Assembly: GCF_000004075.3 (NCBI RefSeq)
Contig: NC_026660.2
Location: 10,974,001-11,038,000, forward strand
DNA from: Cucumis sativus
Lineage: Eukaryota; Streptophyta; Magnoliopsida; Cucurbitales; Cucurbitaceae
Length of the DNA stretch: 64,000 bases
Direction of reading: 5' to 3'
Part shown: positions 1 through 12,559 of the stretch, piece by piece
How the letters are laid out: every line of letters begins with the position of its first letter
Numbering within the stretch: the stretch's first letter is position 1
Translations under genes and position numbers: made by a program
Notes under the pieces: model-generated
Told to the model about the DNA's origin: nothing
Database searches by the model: none
What the model saw: only the letters and a program-made list of their open reading frames with translations

Positions 1-464
1 GAAAGTCAATTCTAAGTTATCGAAGAAAATAAATGAGCTACCAAAGTCCCATAGGGTAACTCCAACAACTGATTAAAACTAGAATAAAGATCCACGGGAT
101 TTAAATTTTATCGCAATGAATAGCCTAATGTTGATAACTCTTTAAATTCTAGAATTCTCTACCAAGTACAAAATAAAGATCATATCTTCTCTGGTTTAAC
201 AATTATTCTTCCTTAGTGTCTGATCAATCTTTTTAGAGGTCAAAAATGAATGGTAAACCACGGAACACCGTTTCTGATCCCTAAATAAATCCTCATTTCA
301 CTAATGGATGAAGCCATTGATCATGAAAGTTCTTGTCCAGAACAAAGAACACAATACGAGAAAAAGATATGAAGACATATAAATCGGCAACTATTTGCTA
401 AAGAATTCATGATTTCCATAGCGTATATTTATACATTAGTAAAAGACTAGATAGATTGACTTAC

Positions 465-906
465 AGGAAGCCCAAAGATAACGACCTTCTTGCCCTGAAA
501 TATCATGACGAATGAATCAATAAGATAAGAATAACTCGACTAAAAGCATCATTCAATGTAAACATAGAACATAAAATTTAAGCTCAAATGTGGCTTTTAA
601 CGTCTTCTATTTTATGAACAGCCAATATTAACACAATCAACCTCAGGATAGAACAAGAGATAGAAATACACGAAGAATCGAAAAACAGACCTTGAAAATT
701 TCTTTAAGCGGAGTGGTCGAGAACTTGGAGGAGACACCTTCATCCCAGCTCCGAGCCTTCTGGAGAGAAACGTCCGGTGCGGCGGAGACGATGTCAGTCC
801 CGACCGCCACCGCTGCAAAGTTTCGCGATGAAGCTCCGATTCGTATAGATTCAACCAGCGAGCTCATTGCGGAGGCGCTGACTCGCTTCAGAATTGCGGA
901 CGCCAT
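465..906 (-). CDS. PRXIIF: Mitochondrial type II peroxiredoxin PRXIIF, N-terminal part (cut by window start)
   Basis: Exon 1 is 906-691 (72 codons from ATG at 904-906) and exon 2 is 494-465 (10 codons); the two join in phase 0 with GT-AG borders. The predicted protein starts with a Ser/Ala/Arg-rich presequence typical of mitochondrial import (about residues 1-30). It then matches PRXIIF as I know it: GTDIVSAAPDVSLQKARSWD, a FSTTPL segment, and GKKVVIFGLP at the start of the thioredoxin fold. The family reduces H2O2 and alkyl peroxides in the matrix using thiols. The peroxidatic Cys exon is not in positions 1-464, so the gene continues beyond the left edge. An in-frame TTG lies 10 codons upstream, but the ATG at 906 gives the expected presequence. 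Identity is firm; activity cannot be judged from this part. Confidence 0.9.
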
Positions 907-1044
907 GGATAAGCGTAGCTGATACAAGATCGTCAAGTGTCAAATTGAAAATTGCTAATTGGTGGCTGTGAAATTGGTTGATGATCGAGAGATTTGGCCG
1001 GAAGAATTGGAAGGAAATGGCGTAGCGAACTCAGAATCTTCATT

Positions 1045-1120
1045 TGGGCTTTAGTTGGTGGATTATTGGACTACATGCTAAGCCCATATGAGAACTAGGC
1101 CAGCCCATAATAGAAGCCCA
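1045..1120 (-). promoter_or_regulatory. Cluster of four TGGGCY (site II) elements upstream of PRXIIF
   Basis: TGGGCT occurs at 1045-1050, and its complement AGCCCA at 1081-1086, 1102-1107 and 1115-1120. These lie 139-214 bp before the PRXIIF start codon. Site II elements (TGGGCC/T) are known to be enriched in promoters of nuclear genes for mitochondrial and ribosomal proteins, where TCP factors bind. The fit to a mitochondrial enzyme is good; binding is inferred. Confidence 0.6.
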
Positions 1121-2311
1121 AATGTATCAGGTATGGGTCCAATTATTATCACTATTGAATACAAGTACTTTGACTATGTTCATTTTGGTAATAACAATTA
1201 TTTAAGTGTTTTTTTCCTTAAAAAAGAAATTTTACTGAAAAATAAAATTGTAATATTTATCTATGTATGAACTCGAAGTTTAAGGTAGAAATGAATACAT
1301 TTTTGCTAAGTTTATTACCAAAGTCTAACTTTCATTTCCCAAAAGAGTTAGAAAGGGTCAAAGAAAATTTAGTTTTATATATGAGAATGTTTTTTTTTTT
1401 ATATATAGAGCTTTTCATATTTTTAAAATAGGAGATAAATGTATTTGATTTTACCCAATCTATAAAAGGAAATGAGAAGAGATCTAAGTCAAAACTCACT
1501 CTGAGCAACCGTTACTTGGACAAACATGGAGATATAGATAACTCCAATTTTTATGTTTATTTTGATTGTCTATTGTGCATATCATGTTCTTTCTTGTTAA
1601 AGAGTAACATGAAGGTCATATGCTATCCAAATTCACATTAGGAATGTGTACAAATGTGTTTGAAAGGTTTTATTTGTTACAAATGAGTGGCTATTTCACT
1701 TCAAATCTCTTGCAAATTCTTGTACTCCTGCCTCTTTCAATCATATTTTCTTTTGAAGTATCCAAACTCATTTCATGTTAGAGTGCACAATTGGTTGTAG
1801 TTGGAGTGAATATAGATCTCAATCCCACACCAAACCAAAAACCAATCATTTGGTGTTTCTGTTTTAGTTATTATTATTTAAATTGAACTATCTAAACTGA
1901 ACTCCATGAGTTTCTTTTTACCTGATTTTATTTATATATAGATATTTTTTAACCTGTTTTTTCAAGTTGAAATTTTTACTATGGTTTACTTTCTCTCATA
2001 AACATTGTTAAAATTAATCTTGATACAGAATCAATTTGCATATCAATCTAAGTGAAAGATGTTGTAGGATACTGTGGACACTTTTAGAAAACATTAGCAG
2101 ATATTTTGCTTAACACATCAAAATCAAAAACCTTGTTTTATTATCTTTTATTCTTTGAGGAAGAGAAAGTAGACCATCTAAAATTCTACATACATAGCTG
2201 TATTTTGTAAGTGACATTACCAACATGTCACTATCACACACAGATTTATTAAATAATCAAATGTTAATGTAGAATTAAAACTTGAAATAATGAGAAATGA
2301 TGAGCTTAACC
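1121..2311. other. AT-rich spacer
   Basis: No coding exon, recognisable repeat or RNA gene was seen. It separates the PRXIIF promoter from the 3' end of the small gene at 2312-2806. Confidence 0.5.
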
Positions 2312-2806
2312 CTATTTGGGCTTGCAATAATATGTTGGAGATGGTTGACCATTGAGCCTCTTGTTTTCTGATTTAATTCTATAACCAGCAGTGACATTCT
2401 TCTGTTTCCTCTTTCGTGGCGGCAACCGTGCTGGAATGAAAACTCCAGTGCCTTTGCTCTCCCTTACGAACCCATTCTCGTAATCCATCATCAATGGTAA
2501 TTCCCTAGGTCGAAGTTGATGCACTGTTCTAGTAAAGTTCTGAAACATTATATTAATAGTATGTCAAGTTACAAGAGTGTGGTCTCTAAAACTTCAAAGG
2601 TATTTTACAATGGTAAATATATCCAATCAAACTGCTTTTCCATAAAATTTAAAATTTTGTGTTAAATTATTTGAATTTGAGGAGTGCTTAGTGGTAAAAC
2701 TAACCGTATGAGCGATGGGAAGCTCATCGTCGTCCATAATGAGAAGCGAAATCCTTCTAGTAAGCTCAGCAAACAACAAATCATCACTTTCAACTTCCAT
2801 TTCCAT
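2312..2806 (-). CDS. Small conserved plant protein of unknown function, 109 aa
   Basis: Two exons: 2806-2705 (34 codons, ATG at 2804-2806, donor ACG|GTTAGT) and 2539-2312 (75 codons plus stop, acceptor TTTCAG|AAC), joined in phase 0. The N-terminal half is acidic with hydrophobic patches (MEMEVESDDLLFAELTRRIS, then LLIMDDDELP). The C-terminal half is basic and contains TGVFIPARLPPRKRKQK, a possible nuclear localisation signal. I see no enzyme motif, signal peptide or membrane segment. An intron in frame between a conserved-looking acidic start and a basic tail argues for a real gene. From its neighbours it may correspond to Arabidopsis At3g06070/At5g19190, small proteins of unknown function; that link is from memory. 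An alternative reading frame at 2662-2862 overlaps exon 1 but runs through the splice site and is discarded. Confidence 0.72.
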
Positions 2807-4987
2807 CTCAAATGCCAGAACAGAAAAAAGAAAACTATACTTTGGTTTGATATCATTTCCAACTAAGGTTTAAATAGGGAAAAGAAAAAAGTGAAAGAGC
2901 AAGAAGGGGACATGAAAAGACGAAGCCAGCTAGGCAAAATCTGTGTATGAAAAGACAAAAATGAAACTGAAATTTGATGTTTCATTATGTTATGTTATCC
3001 AAATGGAGAGAAGAAAGGAAGAAGAAGACATGGGTTTAAGTGTAAAGGATCTAATCCAAAGCTTTATCTTTTGTTCCTTATTGGTTGAGGGAGTGTGGTG
3101 ATGAGGATGTCCTTAAAATGGGCCTCACTCATCACACACTCTCACATTGTCCACATATTATTATTAAGGGGAATAAATGTAGTTTTTTTTTTTTTCTTTC
3201 TTTTTTGAAAATTTTCAATTTTGAACACCACAAATAATCTATTTGTTTGAAATTTTTTTCCTTTTTTTTTGCCTTGACATGAAAAGAAAGTGGAGATTAA
3301 TGGAAGGGATAAATAGATGGGTGCGGTTTGAAATTGACGTAATTAACAAAGCTCGTTATATGTTAACAACAATATTTGAATATATACAAGCAAGAAGAAA
3401 GTTTTTACTTAGTTACTTTTCTATGTAGTATGTTTTCATCGGTGTCAACAAAAACAGCACATCGTATTCCAAAATATCCTCACATATCGTTTAAGCTTCA
3501 AGAACTTTTATGCTTCAAAAGATAATGAAACTCTCAAGAAGCCAACAATAAAGAAAGAATCACTTCAAGATGCACAATGATGCTTCGTTCATGCACCCGG
3601 AAGAGGAAGGGTCCAAAATCCATGACTCACAAGCTTCTCCCTTGGAAAGATAGAATTAGATTGCATTGCTTAATCATATCCGTCAATAATCACTTTTTCA
3701 TTTGGTTTTTTTTAAAAAAAACTCTCATTCTTTCTAAAGCTCCAACGTTACCTTGTAAAGAATACAGATTGGAATTTGAAAGTATCAAAATTGTTGTAGA
3801 AAATAGAAATGTGTGTGAATTGACTAGATTCTCAATGAGTGAATTTTGAAGATGTGAAAGGAGAGGGGCCTTGTTTCCATTAATTTAGAGGGGGACAGAG
3901 GACCTTCCTAATGTCTAAACTCTTTTGTTTTATTTACCCTAAAATAGATGAATGATAACATCTACTGAGTTTAATCAGCCAACTCATTCAATACTTTGAA
4001 TTTGTTCCCTTCATGTTTGGTGAAGAAATATGCTAATTTTGGGCTGGCAATTTCCAAGTTCAATGCATAATAATCTTCTTCAAATCAACATTTCATACAT
4101 CTTACAATTAAAAACATCAATTTTATATCTTATAAATTCCTTACATTGTGCTAACTTCACAACTTTTTCAACTTCAAAACTAGAACTTTCTTCTCAAAAC
4201 ACTTGTTTAGAATGTTGATTAAGATTTTATAGTTGTGAAGGTTTTAACTCTCAATTTACATTTTGATTCTTGTAGAGCATTCTAACAAATTTCCATTCCA
4301 GTAGTATGTTTGTGAAAAGTCAAAAGATAATACTACAATTTTGGGAGGATTATGAATAATTTCTAAACAAGTAGCTGAGCATTTTATGTAATTTATAGCC
4401 TTCCCAGCTAAATTGATGGGCTATATTTATGTGAGTTGGAACTCTTCAATCAAATCAATCTGGTCTAAGAGAGTAAACGAATGGTTTGGAATAGGTGATA
4501 ATCCAGTCTAACTGCTGAGGCCATTTCTAAAGCCCAACCAACTAATCTGGATAAATTTGAATCAATTAAAGATCTTACTTGGGAAAGACCCTTTCTTTCA
4601 TTGTAATATTACAAATTTAGCAATTTAAATATGTACAAAATCCCCATTAAATCTATTTTTTTATATATATAAAAAAAATATATTATCTATGCTGTTTATT
4701 CTTCCAAGTAAGCCCCCTCTGTGTCCAAAAATTTTGGCTACTTCCAAGACTATTGAAGAATGTTGTATTGGCCTTCTTTGGTTATCATTTCTTGTAAGCA
4801 AATTCCATCACTTTGCTTTCTCACGTTTCTGCAAAGCTTCAATAATCAATCTTCTTCGAAACCTCGAGACAGTTCTTCCAAGAAGGCGATCGGCCTACTC
4901 AATATGTCCAAACTATCAAATAACTTGGCAACAAAATCCTTTAGCTTCAATCAGAATGGTGTGGCCTGAGAAGTTGTAGACTTCCAT
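2807..4987. other. AT-rich spacer with unsupported short ORFs
   Basis: Contains the promoter side of the small gene and the 3' flank of the TBL gene. The short open frames at 3577-3849, 4030-4218 and 4689-4979 carry no family signature I recognise. Confidence 0.45.
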
Positions 4988-7820
4988 TCATGATTCATGC
5001 TTCAAGAACAGTGCATAAAGAAGTTCATTCCACACATCAGGAACCCCAGGCAAACACCAGTGGCTACAATCCTGTCGATGAGGTGGTGCAGGACCAACAT
5101 CGGGACTGAGGTAGTATAAAGACGAATGCCCATCTTTTCTCTGTGCAGTCATTTGAGTTACGTTTAAAATCTCTAATCTAGTTGAATTTGGAGTAGTCGG
5201 ATAACCTGATAGGATGGAATTAGCTATCCGAAAATGTGACCAGGTTTCCGGAGGAACAAGTGAAGAACCGAGCTCTGGCAGAGCTTCCAAATGACAACTA
5301 CCACCATTCCTCCAATCTCCACCTCTGCACAATTTGCATATCTCATTTATAAAGCAGACAGAATCTTTATAAAGCTCTACTACGCACACTTCCACAGTTT
5401 TCTAATGCATTAAGATTTATCAGAGAAAAGGGGGGCATAAATCTCACAAACTTACCGAAAATGTACAGGGGCAAACATTCGAAAGAAGACAGTCGTTTTC
5501 TTGGAGTTTAGTTCTTTGTTGATCCAGTGCATCACAGTCTTGAGTGACTGCTGATATGCATCTTCAATCTTCATTTTCATCTTAACCTCCTTCCCCTCTT
5601 GGAAGTAACAGCCTCTGCTCATAACATCCAAAAAAGACATCAGGCATTGAGAAAAACTTGGAAACGGTAACAGCAAGAAACTCGAAAAAGTAGTAAAAAA
5701 TATTACCCTCTAATGGTCTTCTCATAGTTCCACCAATGCCCAGTATTAAAGACCAAAACATCAGCATCTCGCCACTTGGCTGAGGACCAATCCATTTGAT
5801 CTAGTTTAAGAGTAGTCTTGATCTCTTGAGAAGTTCCAGACGGAGGTCGACTCTGCAAGACGAGAAATGGAGCTCTGTAGTATTCAACAGTGCAGTTGAA
5901 GTCCTTGAACTTGAACACCAAAAATCCCTTGTGCTTTGTTATTGGACTACCATTCACTTCATAGATGGATTCTTTATTTGGAACTGCAGATGATAGCATA
6001 CACAAAAGAGATTCCCATTGGTTTCTTCCAATTGAGTCACCAACAAACACCACCCGTTTGTTCCGCATTTTCTCCAACATTAACGTTGCATTGAACCTGA
6101 TAGTTTGCAAGTCCAATTAAATCTAAGAGAGATTAAGAAACCTACCTTTAACTATCGAACTTTCTATCTCGCCATCAAACTTTCAAATAGAGTTATTACC
6201 CCCTTAAAAATAAACGATTACAGATCTCTATAACCAGAGCCAAATAAGTAGCAACTTGAAAGTTACAAAAACTAAAAGGATAATGACATGGCAATTCTCA
6301 AACTATATGATTTCGACCTGGTTGCATTAACAACAATCCTTAACAGAGTTATAGCAGTAGATTTTGATGTGAAATTGACAAATAAAGATGAGCATAAAAG
6401 TATAAACAGTAGAGAATCAACATGGATATTCACATGGTTCGCTAATAGTGTAGTGTGTTAGTTACCTCCACGACTAGAGAGAACAATTTACTAGGTTTAA
6501 AGAGTTTATAGAGTGCATTCTTCAAAATTTCAAAATTGTAAATATCCCAAATAACAAAATACGAATACACGACATTCCAACAGATTTTAGTTGCAAGGAA
6601 CAAATTCATATGATAAAAAATTAAAAGCATTGTAGCTCAACTTACAAATTCAAGGGTGTGGTTGTAAAGACAGATATCAGAAGTGATTTAGCAAAATTTC
6701 TACGTCTAAGGAACATGTTTGGAACGTTGAAAAACAGTTTAAATTATATCTGTTAGGTTTAAAATCACTATCAAACATCTAGTTAGTTATTCAGTGTGAA
6801 TTTAATATTCAGTTTTTCATTTTAAACTCTGCTTCATTCAATCAAAGGTGATTTTGAATTAATAAAAGCATACTTGCGATTTATTTTGAAAAAGAAGCAA
6901 GTGATTTTAACCATTTTAAAATCTATCTGAACATAGTTTAGTAAATCAGTCATCAATAATTAACAAGGCAACAATCTTCACGAATTTGTACACAAACAAT
7001 CGTTTGTCTTTACTACATAGCAAAGTCCCTTTTACAAATCCATCCAAAGCTTCACGGGTGAAATTAGTCAACAAAACAGAAAGAAAGAAAAGGACAAATA
7101 TCACAAGCGAGTGAAAAGCATAAAACAGGTAGGGATCCACTGAAGTAGAATCATCACCCAACAGAGAATTTCAAACACAAAGCAGAATTCAGACATTGTA
7201 ATAAACGTCCACACAATTCAAACTAAGAAATTGGATCAACAAGATGTTGACTCAATCAGATGATCAATTGAAACGAAATTGCGATTGTTCTTCCTCAATT
7301 TCTTGACATCATGATACAGTATCGGATTAATCTAACAAAAAATTTGATGAATCCAAAGTTTTTTGAGTTGAAAAGTTTACCTGGGCAAGTTGCAAAGTTT
7401 AGGTTGCCATCTCCATTTGGTGTAGAACAAATCAGGGCGGCCATTTTCAGAGCAGCGAAAGCCTTGGTCCACAAACGGACAACTCTTGGACTCATATAAA
7501 GGATAAGAATCATCCCAAACCCAATTTCCATCAAACAAATCACACCCATTTCCCTCTTCAGAAAGAAAATCAAACTTTCGATTCTGGCCCAAATTAGCAT
7601 TTCTAAGCCAAACAAAACTCTCTGACCGAAGAGGAAACACAAAGCCTTTCGAAGCAGTTCTATAATCCAAGAAGAAAAAGCTACAAATCAAACAAACAGA
7701 CACAAAAAAGAACCCGAAAACCCCAAGAGAAGGCTCAAACAATCTGAAACGCTTCAGTTTATTACACACTTCACTAAACGGCATGGCTTCAAGATCAATC
7801 ACAGTAGGGGTCTTAGACAT
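4988..7820 (-). CDS. TBL10: Trichome-birefringence-like protein, TBL10/11 type (polysaccharide O-acetyltransferase)
   Basis: Four exons: 7820-7381, 6096-5707, 5614-5456 and 5324-4988. They total 1326 nt (441 aa), and each junction keeps frame with split Arg, Gly and Arg codons. Order of parts: short cytosolic tail; one membrane anchor (about residues 32-51, Phe-rich), giving a Golgi type II topology; a Cys-rich TBL domain (about 92-147, starting [10 protein letters not shown]); the esterase motif VVFVGDS with Ser168; and the C-terminal DxxH motif DCSH (Asp415, His418). TBL proteins transfer acetyl groups to wall polysaccharides; TBL10 has been linked to rhamnogalacturonan-I pectin in Arabidopsis. 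Length, both motifs and domain order are complete, so the enzyme looks intact. Intron 1 is long (1284 bp). TBL10 versus TBL11 cannot be settled without a tree. Confidence 0.93.
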
Positions 7821-8298
7821 TGAAGAAACTTAAACCAAGATCAAAACCCACCCCCAAGTTTTCGATTCCAAAGAAACTAAAAGATTCCCACAAGCAAAGA
7901 AGAAAGAAGAGAAGGAAACAATCATGAAATCTAATAAGTGGGTCTCTCTGTTTTGCTTGGTAGGTCAGTTTAGAGAAGCAATGAATATAGAGAAAGAGGA
8001 AAAAAGGGGAAATGGGTGTGAAGGAAGCAAGGAAGCATTCATGGAAGGAAAAAATAAACAACAAAAATCTTCTTCCCACAACTTTACCTTTTTGGCCGTT
8101 TTTTTTTTTATATATATAATTTTCCACCTTTAAGAACAGAGAATAATGAAAGAAGAAGAAGATTAAGTGCAACAACTTCAAAATCAAAAACCCATCTGAG
8201 ATTTTGAAGAGGAAGAAGAATGGAAAGTGGGGAAGAAGAAGTGGGGTGGGGTTAGAAAGTGGTGTGGTTGCTTACTGTTATTTTGTTAATGGGAAGTG
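7821..8298 (-). promoter_or_regulatory. Leader and proximal promoter of the TBL gene
   Basis: On the minus strand this is a pyrimidine-rich leader (long CTTCTT and TTTCTT runs at 8105-8290) typical of plant 5' UTRs. No other gene is visible. The transcription start cannot be fixed from sequence. Confidence 0.4.
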
Positions 8299-8330
8299 AG
8301 AGAAAGAGAAAAAGAGAGAGAGAGAGAGAA
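8299..8330. repeat. (GA)n microsatellite in the TBL promoter or leader
   Basis: Almost pure AG repeats about 480-510 bp upstream of the TBL start codon. GA/CT tracts are frequent in plant promoters and leaders and can bind BBR/BPC GAGA factors. Confidence 0.7.
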
Positions 8331-8431
8331 AGAGGATTTGATTGGCAAACTCGTGGGTAACGGATAGCCGGAGGAGAAAACTAATTTCACCATCACTTCA
8401 CATAGCGTGAAAATTAACTGCAAATTTCTAC

Positions 8432-8455
8432 AATATATATATATATATATATATT
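8432..8455. repeat. (AT)n microsatellite
   Basis: Pure alternating AT run of about 12 units. Confidence 0.85.
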
Positions 8456-11400
8456 AATTTCTTAAAATGCATCTTAGTCCCTCAAACTTTTTTAATTAAT
8501 CACTTAGTACTAAATTTGATTTTGTGTTTACTGGAGTTATGAGTTAAAATTTCAAATTATTTTCAAATACATCATAAATCTGAAGAATAAAATAAACAAT
8601 TCAAGTATTAGTGTATCCTCAAAGGTCAATGTCAAATTTATTGACATGTAATAGATGTTTTATTAATAAGAAATAAAAAAGAAAAAAGAAATTGTTCCCT
8701 TTTGAAATAACATAAAAATAAAAATAAAAAAGAGTAAGTTTTATTTGTAATAGGTGATGATGTAGAACACATAGGTGTTGGGCGCGTGGGGAGACGCATG
8801 CTTTGGCTGTAAACCCCTTTTTCACTATAATACCGTTTTATGCTTTTCTTCTATTATATTATATCTTTTTCTTTTTTTCAAAAATATAAAATAATAAAAT
8901 AATGGAAACGAGGTGCACCGACGTGTCGGGAACCCCATAACCGCCAATAGCGGCCAGACAACTAAGCTCAATTTTTTAATTATTAAATTAAAATAATACA
9001 GAATTGAAATAATATATATATGTTTTTTAATTTGGAGAAAAAAGGAATATACCTTACATATGTCAAACAGGTAATTATAAAAATATATATAAGGGTATAA
9101 AATTGTAAGAGATAGATAATACTTTCTCCAATTTATTGTAGTTTTTAAAAGGATACAAAAGGTATGACTTCTTATCAGTTTATCTTAGCATATTAATAAC
9201 CCTTTTTTAATTCATAACTACAAACTTATATTCTATAAATATATATTTTTTAAAAAAATAGAAGTTTGTTATTTTAGCTCTTTTTTTTTTTTTAATTTCG
9301 TGACAAATTTGGACACCATTTCCTTTTATTCCTTTTTACATATATATACTTCACAAATATGTTCATTTCATAAATTCTTTTTTTTTTTCTTTTTTTGCTT
9401 CTATACAAATATAATCCAAATTTTCTCTTATCATTTTTTTTCTTTATTTTTTTCCCCTAATTCTTCAAAATGGTAAACCACTCTCATTTAATATTTTAAT
9501 TGATTCTTATTTATTAAGTTTTCTTTTCATGGATAAAGATAGATAAGAAAAGTAAATACAATTTTAAGAATTTTTAAAAATAACAAAATAAATTTAATAT
9601 AGAAAAAAAGTTTGAATTTTATCTCTACAAACTAATATATTTCTATCATTATTAATAAAATACGGTGATATTTTATAATATTCTTGTTTATTTTTATTAA
9701 AATTGGTTAAATAATACCAATAATTTTCACTCACAATAAATAGAAAAGGTAAACATGTTTTTAAGTTATATATTAAAATGTAAAAGCATACGTAATATAC
9801 AATAGCCATAGTGTTATTAACGACATTCAAGGTCTCGACATATGTTTTCTGTATATGCTTGTAGATTTTGGTTTCAACTACATAATTTGAAGGTTATATT
9901 GTATATATAAACAAATTCAACTATTAAACTTTTTAATAGTCTTTTAAGTTTTTATAGATCGTGTTTTACTACACAAATTATAACTTTATTTTAACTAACA
10001 AAATATTTAAAAATAAGAATAAAAGAATGAGAAATAGTGAGCTTTATAGAAACATTTTCAAATTAAACTCGTTGTTGTTAAAGTCATAAAGATAATAATT
10101 ATACTTAAAGAAAAGTCATACTTCAATAACTTTTCTTCACTTTCTTCTTGTTTACAAACTTTACTACACACATAGGCTTCCTATATTCTCCTTTCATAAA
10201 TTCTTTCTAATCTCTTAATTCAAATACATTCTCTCTTTTGGTACAAAATTTTGTGTTCTATTTTCATCTACACATTCTAAATATTTTATTTCATAAAAAT
10301 AAATATTTCCTTCTAAAAATATATTTTATAAATCTCAACTTTAATAATTTATTACACACAAAATTGTTTACTTTGTTGTCCCAGTTTTTTAAAGGTTTAT
10401 TCTCAATTTTAATTGTTGACTTAAAATATTTTATGTTGGAGGAATTAATAATTCGCAATCATTTTATAGGAGAAAAAGTTGTTGACCTTAATTAAAATCA
10501 TTTGATTAAACTATCATTTTAATAAAATATTTAAATATTCAACATAGAAATTAAATATGACAGGTACATGAATTTGACGTTGTTTATTAAAAATTAAAAT
10601 TGTTAATTATTCCATACAATAGTAGCTGAATAGAAAATCGAGAAAAAATACAAAGACGCTGTATATGTTGAATTAAGCTTATTTTGATTTTTTTTTAAGT
10701 GTGGTAGATTCAAGTAGAAGGTTACGTAGGTCTAAAAATTAATAATTTTAATGATACTTTTTTAAAAAGAAAGTTAAAGTTTGAATGTAACTTTAATTAA
10801 CAAATAGTTAATGTACAATTAATTCATTAAGATCCATGGTAATGGTTATTATTAATTAAATTCTCGACATGTCACGACCTGCCCAAATGACCTCTATAAT
10901 TGAAAAATCTATCATATTATTTAACTTTCATTCCTTTTTCTTCCTCTAATTGATCTACTTATCTTTGCTTTTATTTATTTATATATGTATTTCATGTAGG
11001 ATATATATATATGGATAAATGTATTGTATGTGTACATTGAGGTACGTGGACAAAATCGATGTCAACTTTTGAAAAGAAAAAAATGCATCTAATCTTTATA
11101 TGGCAACACTAGTAAATTTGAATTTAACTAAGAAAGAAATGTGATCTCTAGAACGAAAAGTTTTGCATGCTAAGTGTGGCATTTGCCACAAAACTAAAAC
11201 TTTTAAGCCAGAAAGTTTGTCTGTGTAGCAAGACTGTTAAAATGAACTTACTTCTCTTCTGAAAGTTATCGTAATGTTTGTATTTATAGATACATCCAGT
11301 ATTTGAGACTACATCCTTTTTTATAGGATTTTGAAGTTGCATTGGGATACTATTTGACTCGCTGAATTGAGGCATATCAAGGGTGTATCTCATTTGGTAC

Positions 11401-11950
11401 TGTACAGGATTGGCCTTAAAAAAGATCGAGGTCAAGCACACATTTTCTCTGCCATAATTTGGGTTGAGGCATGTGTTAGGTGTCATTGTGGCAACTCTGT
11501 AACATTTCCAAAGCGATTGTGTGTCATTAGATTTTTATTAGAATTAATTTAAGTCGGTCAATTCGAATTCAAATCGTCAATAACACGGGTGTGTTTCACG
11601 ACCTTCACCCCATTTTTGAAGAAAATTACTTAAGAAAATGAGATTAGAAAAAAAGAAAAAGGGAACAGAATTAGAGAAAAAAATAATTTTCACAAACGTT
11701 TGAGAAATATGTTGTGGTGTGGCTAAAAAGCTAAGCCATAAAAAGGACAACAATAACTGAACTTATAATTTTCAAACATGAAGGTATGATATAGTGTATT
11801 ATAAGTATTTTTGTGGCTATCAAGTATCAACCACATGCATGTGGAAATAGCGTGGGGAGTCATTTACAATGAAAAATAAACTAAACTTCAAATGAAAAAT
11901 ACATAAAATGAAAGCACGATAAAAAGGGATTGAAATTAATATGCGACAAG
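8456..11950. other. AT-rich spacer
   Basis: Very AT-rich with many homopolymer T and A runs. Overlapping open frames on both strands at 11148-11552 sit in slightly GC-richer sequence, possibly an old insertion, but nothing identifies them. No gene is supported. Confidence 0.4.
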
Positions 11951-12001
11951 TGTAACAGACATACTTGTCCGGGGCGTGTCTGAAAGGTTGTGATTGTGAC
12001 A
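11951..12001 (+). repeat. 5' LTR remnant, internally deleted (51 bp)
   Basis: Keeps the first ~19 bp (matching 13102-13120) and the last ~25 bp (matching 13554-13578) of the 3' LTR, with the middle ~425 bp gone. The target duplication abuts it directly, so the deletion is inside the LTR and not at its edge. Confidence 0.8.
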
Positions 12002-12003
12002 AG

Positions 12004-12016
12004 TGGTATCAGAGCC
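12004..12016 (+). promoter_or_regulatory. Primer-binding site (tRNA-Met type)
   Basis: TGGTATCAGAGCC starts 2 bp after the LTR end. This is the usual plant LTR-retrotransposon site complementary to the 3' end of initiator tRNA-Met. Confidence 0.85.
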
Positions 12017-12048
12017 AAATTGGCTAGTTGACGGTTTGAGACAGAAAG

Positions 12049-12370
12049 ATGTCAGTGGTGAAAAAGTCTAGCAAGACGCATAATGAACGACTTTTTGAAC
12101 TCGAAGAGCAGATGATCTACCTGGTGTAAGTTCCTGATTCCATCCGATTCTTAGAAAATCAGCTTGAGGAAGTTGCCAAGAAAGTCGATGGTATTGATGC
12201 AGTGTCTAGTCGTCTTAACGAATTACCCATACAAGAATTGTTGATTAGAGTTGACACTTTAGAATCATGAATTGTAAGAACGGAAAACATCACCTACGAG
12301 CGTGGGAATAGTTCATCGGGCTCTACCACCCAAATGATAAATGACATGATGGAGGATTTTCAAGTTTTAT
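12049..12370 (+). pseudogene. Ty3/gypsy gag fragment
   Basis: From the ATG at 12049 the frame reads a gag start with THNERLFELEEQM and later IQELLIRVDTLE, typical of plant chromovirus gag leaders. In-frame stops lie at 12127-12129 (TAA) and 12268-12270 (TGA). The reading is lost near 12370, where sequence jumps to the 3' part of pol. It is not functional. Confidence 0.75.
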
Positions 12371-12559
12371 TGAAACCCGGTTTTGTTGTAATGCTCAGAC
12401 GAGCTTGTCAATTGGTTGAAGCCCATTTGCATTATTTTGTAGCAGGCAACATGTATTGTCGCACCTTGTTGATCACCCATATGTAGGGAAGAACGCTCAG
12501 GCTCATAACTTCAATTACCAGGGAATTGAAGCAGACAACAGATATCGCTCAAGCCTATC

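Noticed and set aside
692..922. Open frame on the plus strand
   Set aside because: Antisense shadow of PRXIIF exon 1, whose minus-strand frame has clear homology and splice sites.
4689..4979. Two overlapping plus-strand open frames, one ending in a Ser/Lys/Asn-rich stretch
   Set aside because: No recognisable family, no supporting splice sites, and they lie in the 3' flank of the TBL gene; possibly an old fragment but not supportable.
11148..11552. Overlapping open frames on both strands
   Set aside because: Neither frame shows a domain or motif; sequence may be old transposon debris next to the gypsy element.
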